Source: Spiribacter halobius (GTDB lineage Bacteria; Pseudomonadota; Gammaproteobacteria; Nitrococcales; Nitrococcaceae). From it: a stretch of DNA of 64,000 bases. The DNA is taken from positions 1,922,001 to 1,986,000 of the forward strand of contig NZ_CP086615.1 in assembly GCF_020883455.1 (NCBI RefSeq). Reading direction: 5' to 3'. Positions 35,919 through 42,482 of the stretch are shown here, in pieces. Position numbers and translations under genes: made by a program. The stretch's first letter is position 1. Every line of letters begins with the position of its first letter. Under the pieces are notes generated by a model. That model was not told the DNA's origin. It made no database searches and saw only the letters and a list, made by a program, of their open reading frames with translations.

Positions 35919-37250
35919 ATGTCCGGCAAGGCCCTGGATACCAGCATCACCGACACCGCCGCACGACGCTTCCTTAACGAAGCTGACGACCGCGCCACCC
36001 TCTGGTGCGACAAGGTCTCCGGCTTCCACCTACTGAAGACCCTCAAGGGCGGGAGCTGGCGCTACCGCTACACCGACCTGAAGGGGCGAAGGCGCGTGGC
36101 CACCGTGGGGCGTTACCCGAGCATGAAGCCGCAGGAGGCGGCAGAGAAGGCGCAGGCATGGCGAAACGACCGGGTGGACGTACTCTCCGAGCAGGAACGC
36201 GACAGAGAGGCTCAGAAAGCCGCTGAGCGCCTCGCAAAGCACCGGACGCTTGGGAAGTACATCGAAGGCCCCTATGCGCGCTATCAGGCCCGCAAGAAGG
36301 CTGGAGACGAAACGCTCGCCATCCTGCGGAACAACTTTGCCGCATGGCTCGATCGGGACATGGCGACGTTCAGCCGGGCGGACGTGCTCGAGTGGCAGGC
36401 AAAGCGTGAAGGCGAGGGCAGAGCGCACGCGACCCTGACCCGGGCGTTCGGGGCGCTCAAGACGCTGATGCGCCATGCGGTGCGTGAGGGCTTCCTTGAC
36501 GAGAACCCTTTGGATGGCGTGACGCTGGAGCGACCCACCGACACCGAGCGCGCCGCGCAGCTATCCGCCGAGCGTTCGTCAGCGCGCCGCTTGCTGACCG
36601 ATGACGAGATTCAGGGGCTGCATACCGGGCTCTCCGCGTTCGCCGACGAGGTACGTGCCCAGCGGCGCAACAGCCGCAAGCACGGCAGGGCTTACCTTCC
36701 CGACCTTGATGCTGTGGCCTATCCGCACTGGTTCATCCCATTCGCCTACTGCGCGCTCTACACCGGGATGCGCCCGGGTGACCTGTACTCGCTGACGTGG
36801 CTTGAGCTGAACGTGAACTTCGGTCGGCTGGTTAAGGTGCCGGAGAAGACCCGCCACCATCCGGACCCGGCGCGCATCACGATGGACCTGCCGCCGGAGC
36901 TGCTCAGGATCATGCGCGCATGGTGGGAGCAGCAGGGCAAGCCGGAGTCGGGCCTGGTGTTCCCGAGCCCCGTCAACGGCGAGCGCATGGACAAGAAGGC
37001 GCACCTGAGAGCGTGGGCGCGGGTGAAGCGCCTGGGCGGCCTGCCGGAGAACCTCACCTTCTACGCCCTGCGGCATCACTTCATATCGGCGCTGGTATCC
37101 GCCGGCGTGCCGCTGCTCACGGTCGCGCACATGGCGGGCCACAAGTCGGCCTCGATGATCGAACGGCACTACGGGCATCTGTGCCCGGTGGCGGCCGCGG
37201 ATGCGCTCGCGGCGTTTTCCCGGACGGTGGCGCGGAGGGAGCGGGCATGA
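35919..37250 (+). CDS. int: Tyrosine-recombinase integrase of the element
   Basis: A 443-residue P4/lambda-type integrase. Residues 1-90 form the arm-binding DUF4102-like domain (FLNEADDRATLWCDKVSGFHL ... RYPSMKPQEAAEKA). A SAM-like core-binding domain is at about 105-205. The catalytic part follows, with Arg in YTGMRPGDLYSLTW (about 286), the Y-x-L-R form of box II (FYALRHHFIS), GHK and the nucleophile Tyr in ERHYGHL (about 418). It is adjacent to attL, as usual for tRNA-targeting elements. It overlaps the next gene by 4 bp. Confidence 0.95.
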   Translation: MSGKALDTSITDTAARRFLNEADDRATLWCDKVSGFHLLKTLKGGSWRYRYTDLKGRRRVATVGRYPSMKPQEAAEKAQAWRNDRVDVLSEQERDREAQKAAERLAKHRTLGKYIEGPYARYQARKKAGDETLAILRNNFAAWLDRDMATFSRADVLEWQAKREGEGRAHATLTRAFGALKTLMRHAVREGFLDENPLDGVTLERPTDTERAAQLSAERSSARRLLTDDEIQGLHTGLSAFADEVRAQRRNSRKHGRAYLPDLDAVAYPHWFIPFAYCALYTGMRPGDLYSLTWLELNVNFGRLVKVPEKTRHHPDPARITMDLPPELLRIMRAWWEQQGKPESGLVFPSPVNGERMDKKAHLRAWARVKRLGGLPENLTFYALRHHFISALVSAGVPLLTVAHMAGHKSASMIERHYGHLCPVAAADALAAFSRTVARRERA

Positions 37251-37876
37251 CCACGTTGCACGATCCGCTCGAAATCGGAGAGGCAATCTTCTGGCGTGTG
37301 GTGCAAGACGTTGAGCCTCAAGTGAGGAGTGTCATCGAGGACACCGGGTGGTCAGCAGAGGAAATCTCTGAGGCGAAGAAATGCTTCCACGTCGAACCGC
37401 CGCACGTCTTCCCACAAACGATCGAAATCGAGTCATGCCCGGACCCCGCGCATTACGCACTAATGTTTGAGAAGGTCATGGATCGGGTTCGATCTCTGCT
37501 CGTGGACAGCCCCAACTCTGCGCGCGATATCGAAATGATGCGCCTGGGAGCCATGCTCCAGCAGTGTGTCGAGGGCGTTGAGGCACCCGATGCCAGAGCC
37601 GCAATTGACCGCCAACGTCAAGGACGGGCCGGCTTGCGCAAGCGCGGTCAACAAGGGCCATTGAAACGGGTAATTCGCGCCGTAATGAGCGCTGGCGCCG
37701 ACTCCGTTGACGACGTACTCGCTGCGCTTACGGACGACTGCTTTTTGGAGGTGATCGACGAGGTCGACGAGTCCTCCCGTACGGTCTACTACGTCCCAGG
37801 TCCGGGCCGTGAGCCGAAGGCCGCGACCGAGAAGCGCATCCGGAACCTCATGAGCGAGATTCGCAACGGCAGGTAG
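37247..37876 (+). CDS. Hypothetical protein, 209 residues
   Basis: It starts at ATG 37247 inside the integrase stop (ATGA), so it is translationally coupled. Soluble and charged, no membrane segment or signal. The middle (DIEMMRLGAMLQQCVEGVEAPDARAAIDRQRQGRAGLRKRG) is helical and basic; the C-terminal part ends VYYVPGPGREPKAATEKRIRNLMSEI. I recognise no family. Overlap with int suggests a role in excision, regulation or early element functions, but that is position only. Confidence 0.65.
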   Translation: MTTLHDPLEIGEAIFWRVVQDVEPQVRSVIEDTGWSAEEISEAKKCFHVEPPHVFPQTIEIESCPDPAHYALMFEKVMDRVRSLLVDSPNSARDIEMMRLGAMLQQCVEGVEAPDARAAIDRQRQGRAGLRKRGQQGPLKRVIRAVMSAGADSVDDVLAALTDDCFLEVIDEVDESSRTVYYVPGPGREPKAATEKRIRNLMSEIRNGR

Positions 37877-37896
37877 TCCCTGCGTCCCGAGATTCC

Positions 37897-37912
37897 GGTA
37901 TCCCGGGATACC
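37897..37912. promoter_or_regulatory. 16-bp perfect palindrome upstream of the AlpA-like gene
   Basis: GGTATCCCGGGATACC lies 45 bp upstream of the alpA-like start codon. A perfect 16-bp dyad in a short gap before a regulator gene is a good operator candidate, either for the AlpA-like protein itself or a host or helper factor. Confidence 0.5.
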
Positions 37913-37925
37913 CGCCTGATTCACT

Positions 37926-37950
37926 GGCCTCACGTCCTAAACGTGAGGCC
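37926..37950 (+). other. 10-bp perfect stem hairpin immediately before the AlpA-like start
   Basis: GGCCTCACGT and ACGTGAGGCC pair around a CCTAA loop. The start codon follows 6 nt after the stem (ATATTC ATG) and there is no Shine-Dalgarno between them. This could be a terminator of the upstream pair of genes, or an RNA element that controls alpA translation. Confidence 0.55.
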
Positions 37951-37956
37951 ATATTC

Positions 37957-38154
37957 ATGAACGACCCCAAGCACTCCGGCGTGCTCCGGCCACCGCAGGC
38001 CGCTGAGTATCTCGGAATGACAACTCGGCATCTCTACAACGTTGCCGAGCGTGATCCGACCTTCCCCCGAAAGATCGTCTTCAGTGCTCGCTGCGTCGGC
38101 TGGCGCCGCGAGGCGCTGGATGCGTGGCTGAAAGAAAAGGAGCGGGCGGCATGA
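37957..38154 (+). CDS. AlpA-like MerR-type helix-turn-helix regulator
   Basis: 65 residues with the AlpA/excisionase-type winged HTH: VLRPPQAAEYLGMTTRHLYNVAERDPTFPRKI then VGWRREALDAWLKEKER. AlpA proteins activate integrase or excision and early genes in P4-like elements and satellites. The gene lies behind a palindrome and hairpin that probably govern its expression. It overlaps the next gene by 4 bp. No CI-type repressor gene is seen in the element, so this is its most obvious switch protein. Confidence 0.85.
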   Translation: MNDPKHSGVLRPPQAAEYLGMTTRHLYNVAERDPTFPRKIVFSARCVGWRREALDAWLKEKERAA

Positions 38155-38432
38155 GTAATCGAGACATCAATTCCTGCCTCTGCCGAATCTGGGAAACGGT
38201 TTGGCTGGCCGATACTTTCGCCAAGTTCGACGAAAATAAACTTCACGCATTACTGGGCGAAGGCCACGCCGGAAACGTGATTGAGGCAATGCGCCGAGAA
38301 TTGGAGCGACGCGCACTGGATGCGATGGACGCAATGGATTGTGTGGAGGAGCAAATTGGCCACGTGCCCGACTTCCATGCCTTCCTCAAATCGCGCGGAA
38401 CGGAGGAGGCCAAGAAGCATGAGCACGACTGA
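38151..38432 (+). CDS. Hypothetical protein, 93 residues
   Basis: Starts at ATG 38151, overlapping the AlpA-like stop. Mostly helical and acidic (MRRELERRALDAMDAMDCVEEQIGHVPDFHAFLKSRG), with cysteines C9, C11 and a third near 65. Composition is less GC-rich than the chromosome. No family recognised. The tight overlaps suggest an early operon from alpA to the winged-helix gene. Confidence 0.6.
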   Translation: MSNRDINSCLCRIWETVWLADTFAKFDENKLHALLGEGHAGNVIEAMRRELERRALDAMDAMDCVEEQIGHVPDFHAFLKSRGTEEAKKHEHD

Positions 38433-38859
38433 ACGAAAGCGACCCGCTCCGGGTGACGCCGGGCGGGCCGCTAGGAATGAGCACAGGGCAGCACTCAATA
38501 GAGAGACTACCACCGTCCGCCGTCCGCCTAAAGCCTTCTGGACCAAGCGCCGGCGCGTGCTGCTGTTCTTGGCCCGCGGCGGTTCCCTGAACCGATTCGA
38601 GGCGGTCTCCAAGCTTCACGACTGGGTGCTGCCGAGCACCGTGGCAGCCATCCAGGAGGCCGACAGCATCGAGGTCGCCCGCCGGTACGAGCAGGTGTCG
38701 GGCTTCATGGGTAACCCCGTCACCGTCTCGCGTTACCGCCTGACCGACACAGAGCGCCTGAGAGCGCGTCAGAAGCTCGCAGCGGATATGTGCGCCGCCG
38801 GGCTCGCGAAGGACCGCGAGAGCGCGCTCAGGATGCTCGAGGCGGGCGAGGCGGCATAG
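38419..38859 (+). CDS. Hypothetical basic protein, 146 residues
   Basis: Starts at ATG 38419 within the 3' end of the previous gene. The first 50 residues are strongly basic (ERKRPAPGDAGRAARNEHRA, KAFWTKRRRVL); the rest looks like a small helical or winged fold (LFLARGGSLNRFEAVSKLHDWVLPSTVAAIQE, RYRLTDTERLRARQKL). DNA binding is plausible from charge and helix pattern, but no named family is recognised. It abuts the winged-helix gene directly. Confidence 0.6.
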   Translation: MSTTERKRPAPGDAGRAARNEHRAALNRETTTVRRPPKAFWTKRRRVLLFLARGGSLNRFEAVSKLHDWVLPSTVAAIQEADSIEVARRYEQVSGFMGNPVTVSRYRLTDTERLRARQKLAADMCAAGLAKDRESALRMLEAGEAA

Positions 38860-39300
38860 ATGGCGGGCGCCAGCCGCAAGCGCGGCCGCTACTACGGCGG
38901 GCGTGATGGCAAGGGCTTTTGCCCCTGGCCGGTCGAGTGCGCGACGCACCCGAACTTCTACGGGCTGAGCGCCATTGCAAAGGCGCTGCTGTTCGAGCTG
39001 CTCGGTCAGTACCGGGGGCGCAACAACGGCGACCTCACCACTGCATGGTCGGTGCTCAAGCACCGCGGCTGGCGGTCCCGGGACACGGTTCAGCGGGCCG
39101 AGGGAGAGCTGCTGAGGACAGGCTGGATTGTGAAGACCCGCCAGGGCGGACGGAACCGCTGCAACCTCTTCGCCTTGACCTTCTTTGACATCGACGAATG
39201 CGGCGGGAAGCTCGACACCCATCGCGTCGGCGAGCGGCTGAGCTACTGGCGACTCGGCTACAACCCGGAGCTCTCCGAGCAGGAGGGGCAAGCCGCGTGA
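38860..39300 (+). CDS. Winged-helix phage-type protein, possible replication initiator
   Basis: 146 residues with a pattern common in prophages and islands: FYGLSAIAKALLFELLGQYRGRNNGDLTTAWSVLKHRGWRSRDTVQRAEGELLRTGWIVKTRQGG then CNLFALTFFDIDEC. The central part is a winged helix (RSRDTVQRAEGELLRTGWI). It is followed at once by four 15-bp palindromic iterons, the layout of a replication initiator with its origin or of a regulator with its operators. No primase or helicase motif exists in the element. Confidence 0.7.
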   Translation: MAGASRKRGRYYGGRDGKGFCPWPVECATHPNFYGLSAIAKALLFELLGQYRGRNNGDLTTAWSVLKHRGWRSRDTVQRAEGELLRTGWIVKTRQGGRNRCNLFALTFFDIDECGGKLDTHRVGERLSYWRLGYNPELSEQEGQAA

Positions 39301-39324
39301 TTGCGAACAGTTCTTACATGAGTT

Positions 39325-39458
39325 GCCCGATTATCGGTCAACCCTTGCCCGAATATCGGGCTTATGGCCCCGGTTTGAATCTCCCGGGAGAGTCAATTAG
39401 CCCGATTATCGGGCTAGTCCGCCCCCTTTCCCGAAACCCGTTAGCCCGATTATCGGGC
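39325..39458. repeat. Four palindromic iterons (GCCCGATTATCGGGC)
   Basis: GCCCGATTATCGGGC occurs exactly at 39400-39414 and 39444-39458. One-base variants are at 39325-39339 (last bases GGTC) and 39347-39361 (GAATATC centre). Starts are spaced 22, 53 and 44 bp; two of these are multiples of 11, placing sites on one helix face. They fill a 250-bp non-coding stretch after the winged-helix gene. Candidate replication origin of the excised element, or a cooperative operator. Confidence 0.75.
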
Positions 39459-39554
39459 ACCTTCTCAGATCTACCAGGTGGGGTCTGGGGTATCTCAACC
39501 CTTCTGAAATGGTCTCCAAAGCGTTTGGGTCGAAATGGCGAGCGAGGCGAACCA

Positions 39555-39743
39555 ATGAACGAGCCAATTACGAAACGCCCCCAGGTCGGCGACTGGGTCC
39601 AGGTGGGCGACCTGCCGGAGCTGTTCAAGGTCATCGACCGCGACGGCGGGCTGTACGTGCTGGAGAGCAAACACGGCGCCCGCTGCCGCGCCGGCGTGCT
39701 GGTCGTCCGCTTGGCGGAGCAGCGGCGGGAGAAGGCGGCATGA
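39555..39743 (+). CDS. Small hypothetical protein, 62 residues
   Basis: Starts at ATG 39555 after GAGCGAGGCG. The sequence QVGDWVQVGDLPELFKVIDRDGGLYVLESKHGARCRAGVLVVRL has the alternating pattern of a small beta-barrel, seen in many short phage proteins. Function unknown. Overlaps the next small gene by 4 bp. Confidence 0.6.
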   Translation: MNEPITKRPQVGDWVQVGDLPELFKVIDRDGGLYVLESKHGARCRAGVLVVRLAEQRREKAA

Positions 39744-39904
39744 GGAAAAAGCGCGCGGGATGGATGCGCCGATGGGCGCGTCGGGAATGGGCCCGGCTCC
39801 AGGCGCAGGGGCTGTCCGCAGACCAGCGCCGGGCGCTGCGCATGGAGGAGCTCGGCCCGAAGGCCGTGCCGTGGGGGGATCCGGGTGAGCGTCGCCCGTC
39901 TTAA
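39740..39904 (+). CDS. Very small basic protein, 54 residues
   Basis: ATG 39740 overlaps the previous stop (ATGA). Arg/Trp-rich N-terminus (MRKKRAGWMRRWARREWARL) followed by LSADQRRALRMEELG. Its 3' end overlaps the next gene by 20 nt. No family recognised; it could be a nucleic-acid-binding peptide. Short length makes it uncertain. Confidence 0.45.
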   Translation: MRKKRAGWMRRWARREWARLQAQGLSADQRRALRMEELGPKAVPWGDPGERRPS

Positions 39905-40289
39905 CCGCCTGGTGGAGGCCGTGGACGACCCGGAGCTGCAAGAGTGGCTCCGGGGCGGCCTCGAGGCGTGGCGGGCCGGTGAGGACCTGGACCGCGCTCT
40001 CGGCCTGAGCGGCCCGCAGGCGACAAAGGCACGAGACGCTGCGATACGCCGCTGCGCTGACCTGCTGGACCGGGATGGCGCACTCTCCACCTGGGCGAAA
40101 GCCGGCCACGTCGAGGCGGCCATGAAGCACTACGAGGGCGTTGTCTGGCCGCGTCGTTATTCGCTGCCGAAGCGATTGGCAGATACGCCATTGAAGGCCG
40201 CATTGCACGAATGGATGACGATGGAAACCGCGAACGGGGTTCGCCCCATTCGGGTACAGCGTGCCCTCTACGAAATCCTGTGTTTCTGA
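39885..40289 (+). CDS. Hypothetical protein, 134 residues
   Basis: Starts at GTG 39885 inside the preceding frame. An all-helical look: DPELQEWLRGGLEAWRAGEDLDRALGLSG, then ATKARDAAIRRCADLLDR, then KHYEGVVWPRRYSLPKRLADTPLKAALHEWM. Conserved-looking Trp and basic positions hint at a nucleic-acid-binding or late-regulatory protein, but no family is recognised. It is the last gene before the capsid gene and may control it. Confidence 0.6.
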   Translation: MSVARLNRLVEAVDDPELQEWLRGGLEAWRAGEDLDRALGLSGPQATKARDAAIRRCADLLDRDGALSTWAKAGHVEAAMKHYEGVVWPRRYSLPKRLADTPLKAALHEWMTMETANGVRPIRVQRALYEILCF

Positions 40290-40357
40290 ATGAAAAGTCC
40301 GCCCCGTTCAGAAAAACGCCGGTAGCCTTGAAACTAGGCAAACCGGAGTAACGCAGG
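40290..40357 (+). promoter_or_regulatory. Probable promoter gap before the capsid gene
   Basis: A 68-bp gap, AT-richer than its surroundings, with CCGGAGTAACGCAGG leading to the capsid start. It separates the overlapping early genes from the structural genes and is the first break in the run, so a late promoter is likely here. A TTGAAACTAGG segment (40328-40338) is a possible -35, but no clear -10 follows. Confidence 0.4.
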
Positions 40358-41434
40358 ATGCTTGAAGCAACCGCCAACACTCGAGACTTCACCGTCTCGG
40401 ACATCCGCGATGCGGGCGCCGATCTATTCGCCAAGGCGATGGGCGCACGCACCACGAATTCGCACCCCGTGGCCGAACAGCTCCGAAATCGGGAGCTGAG
40501 TCTGGCAGAGGCCGCATACATCCTCGGCGAGCCCGAGGTGAAGCGGCGCGGCGCAAGCGGCAAGACCGCGGGCCAGGTGGTCGGCATCGGACTGACCACC
40601 GACGACTTCGGCTCGGTGATGGAGTCCGCCGTCGGGCGCGTCGTCTCGCAGGCGTACCTTGCCGCGAGCGAGCATCGAAATCTGGTGCTCCCGTGGCCGG
40701 TGCCGAACTACCAGCCGGCACAGGTGGCCACCATCGACGTGGACGCCGACACGGGCGAGATTGGCGAGCTGGAGGAAATCCCCAGCGTTCAGGTGAGCGT
40801 GCCGCCCGGCCATACCGGCAGTGTCGAGAGCTACGCGGCCAACCTGATCGTTTCCTACAAGCTCGTCGTCAATGACCAGCTCGACGTGATCGCCACCACG
40901 GCCCGCGCCATTGCCGTCTCGGCAGCCCGGCGCGAGGCCCGTCGTCTTTACGAGTTTTTAGAAGGCAATCCCGAGATGGGTGACGGTGCCGCGATGTTCT
41001 CGTCTGGCGCGGGGAACCTAGTCACCGGCGTGAGCGGAGTCACGGCCGCCAACCTCGGCACCGCTATGGCCGCCCTGCGCAACCAGAAAACGCCAGGCGA
41101 CCAGTACGCCAACCACCGGGTGCAGACCCTCATCGTCCCGCCGGCTGAGGAGCAGCCGACTTACCAGGCGCTCCGCGAGACCGGCATCGAAGGTGTCTCG
41201 GTGATCGCTGCGCCCTGGGTCGCCTCAAGCAACTGGTACGCGATGGCCGCCCCGGACGTGGCCCCCACCGTGGCGATGATGTACCTCGCCCCTCGCGGCG
41301 ATACGGCCATGCGGACGGTGCGCACCTACCGCCGGCCGGGCGACCGCCTGAACCGTCGCACCGGCGTCGAGATTGCCCACGACTTCGGCTATGCCCCCGT
41401 GTCCCGGGTGGGCATCGTCAAGCTGACCAACTGA
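40358..41434 (+). CDS. Putative HK97-fold major capsid protein
   Basis: 358 residues resembling the capsid half of phage protease/major-capsid fusion proteins: LTTDDFGSVMESAVGRVVSQAY, then SVESYAANLIVSYKLVVNDQLDVIATTARAIAVSAARREARRLYEFLEGNPEMGDGAAMF, NHRVQTLIVPPAEE, and at the end TGVEIAHDFGYAPVSRVGIVKL. The ClpP-like protease part is absent, so capsid maturation would need another protease or none. The first 75 residues may act as scaffold. Satellites with their own capsid gene assemble distinct heads; that fits here. Assignment rests on pattern similarity only. Confidence 0.68.
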   Translation: MLEATANTRDFTVSDIRDAGADLFAKAMGARTTNSHPVAEQLRNRELSLAEAAYILGEPEVKRRGASGKTAGQVVGIGLTTDDFGSVMESAVGRVVSQAYLAASEHRNLVLPWPVPNYQPAQVATIDVDADTGEIGELEEIPSVQVSVPPGHTGSVESYAANLIVSYKLVVNDQLDVIATTARAIAVSAARREARRLYEFLEGNPEMGDGAAMFSSGAGNLVTGVSGVTAANLGTAMAALRNQKTPGDQYANHRVQTLIVPPAEEQPTYQALRETGIEGVSVIAAPWVASSNWYAMAAPDVAPTVAMMYLAPRGDTAMRTVRTYRRPGDRLNRRTGVEIAHDFGYAPVSRVGIVKLTN

Positions 41435-41444
41435 GGTGACGACC

Positions 41445-41669
41445 ATGCGCATGCGCAAGGATGAAACCCCTGACGAGGCAATCGGCCGTCTGATGGCTGA
41501 GGCAGCCAAGAAGGCCGCGCCCAAGGTCCGGGAGGCCTACGAGCTGGCCGTCGCCGAGAACGGACACACAGGCTCAGTGCTGGACCTGGTGGAGGACGTC
41601 CTCCAGCCGGCGCTCGCTGAGCACTTCGGCGAGGAATACACGCAGCGGCGCAAGCCGTTCGCGGCGTGA
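41445..41669 (+). CDS. Small hypothetical protein beside the capsid gene, 74 residues
   Basis: Starts at ATG 41445 with GAGGTG 5 nt upstream, 10 bp after the capsid stop. Helical and charged (DETPDEAIGRLMAEAAKKAAPKVREAYELAVAENG, LDLVEDVLQPALAEHFGEEY). Position right after the capsid suggests a head accessory, scaffold or completion protein. No family recognised. Confidence 0.55.
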   Translation: MRMRKDETPDEAIGRLMAEAAKKAAPKVREAYELAVAENGHTGSVLDLVEDVLQPALAEHFGEEYTQRRKPFAA

Positions 41670-41996
41670 TGGGTATCACCAGTCATGGTGTACATCGGGG
41701 GGCATGGATATGGCGGTCTACTCGGGCTAGTGCCGTCGCCCCAAAGCAACCCCGAGATGAGGCAGCGCGGTGGTCTCCTCTTTGCGCGCGTGGCCTCCCG
41801 CGCCCGGCACATGCCGGGGATCGCCCTCGCGGCGCTGCAAGAAGGCGGGCTCCAGCAACGACGGCAGCGGCACGGGCGAGGCCCTCGGGCCTTTCAAGGT
41901 ACTTCCTGCAACTCTCTGTTGCGGGTCATTCGAGGCGCGAAAGTTGTCCAGTCACAGCACCGCCTATGGTTCCTTCCCGAGTGAGGCGATAGCCGT
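41670..41996. other. Non-coding stretch upstream of terS, candidate cos site
   Basis: About 325 bp with only low-quality frames, immediately before the terminase small-subunit gene, where cos sites of lambda-like phages lie. The part 41888-41955 (CCTTTCAAGGTACTTCCTGC, then GCAAC-tctct-GTTGC at 41908-41922, then GGGTCATTCGAGGCGCGAAA) has several short inverted repeats and looks like the cos-proximal sequence found before Nu1-type genes. No experimental or database support here. The rest (41670-41880) shows nothing recognisable. Confidence 0.45.
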
Positions 41997-42482
41997 ATGA
42001 AGCTGAGCAAGCAGCACCTCGCGGACCTGTTCGGCGTCACGGTGCGCACGGTCTCCGAGTGGCAGCGCGATACCGAGTTCCCGGCGCCGACTCGGGAAGG
42101 CCGCAGGAACCTCTACGACGCGGCCGCGGTGGTCGCCTGGTGGCGTGACCGGGAGATTGCCCGGCTCATCGAAGGCGAGGACGGCCGGCTGCTCGACCTG
42201 AACCACGAGCGGGCTCGGCTGGCGAAGGCACAGGCCGACCGACAGGAATACGCGCTGGCCCGCGAGCGCGGCGAGCTGGTCGAGGCGGCAGCGGTCGGCG
42301 AGGTGGTCGGCGACGACTACACGCGGATGCGCGCCCGACTGCTGGCGTTGCCGACCAAGGCCGCCGCGATGGTCACGCCCGAGACCGACACCGCGGTCTG
42401 CCAGCGCATCCTCGACGACCTGGTGCGCGAGGCCCTCAACGAGCTGAGCGATCCGAACACCGTCTACCAGGAGGCCGTGTAA
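41997..42482 (+). CDS. Terminase small subunit (Nu1 family)
   Basis: 161 residues. The N-terminal winged helix MKLSKQHLADLFGVTVRTVSEWQRD...GRRNLYDAAAVVAWW is the Nu1 cos-binding domain. A coiled helical part follows (LNHERARLAKAQADRQEYALARERGELVEAAAVGEVV, RMRARLLALPTKAAAMV). Nu1 proteins choose the DNA to be packaged and hand it to the large terminase. No large subunit is encoded in the element, so it would redirect a helper enzyme. TAATG overlap with the next gene. Confidence 0.9.
   Translation: MKLSKQHLADLFGVTVRTVSEWQRDTEFPAPTREGRRNLYDAAAVVAWWRDREIARLIEGEDGRLLDLNHERARLAKAQADRQEYALARERGELVEAAAVGEVVGDDYTRMRARLLALPTKAAAMVTPETDTAVCQRILDDLVREALNELSDPNTVYQEAV

Noticed and set aside
39325-39458. 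CRISPR array
   Set aside because: The repeats are short perfect palindromes with unequal spacers of 7-38 bp and no cas genes nearby; they are iterons or operators.
41666-41992. Possible 100-residue proteins in the gap before terS
   Set aside because: Several frames exist but their sequences are Arg/Ala/Pro-rich shadows without ribosome-binding sites; the location fits a packaging site better.
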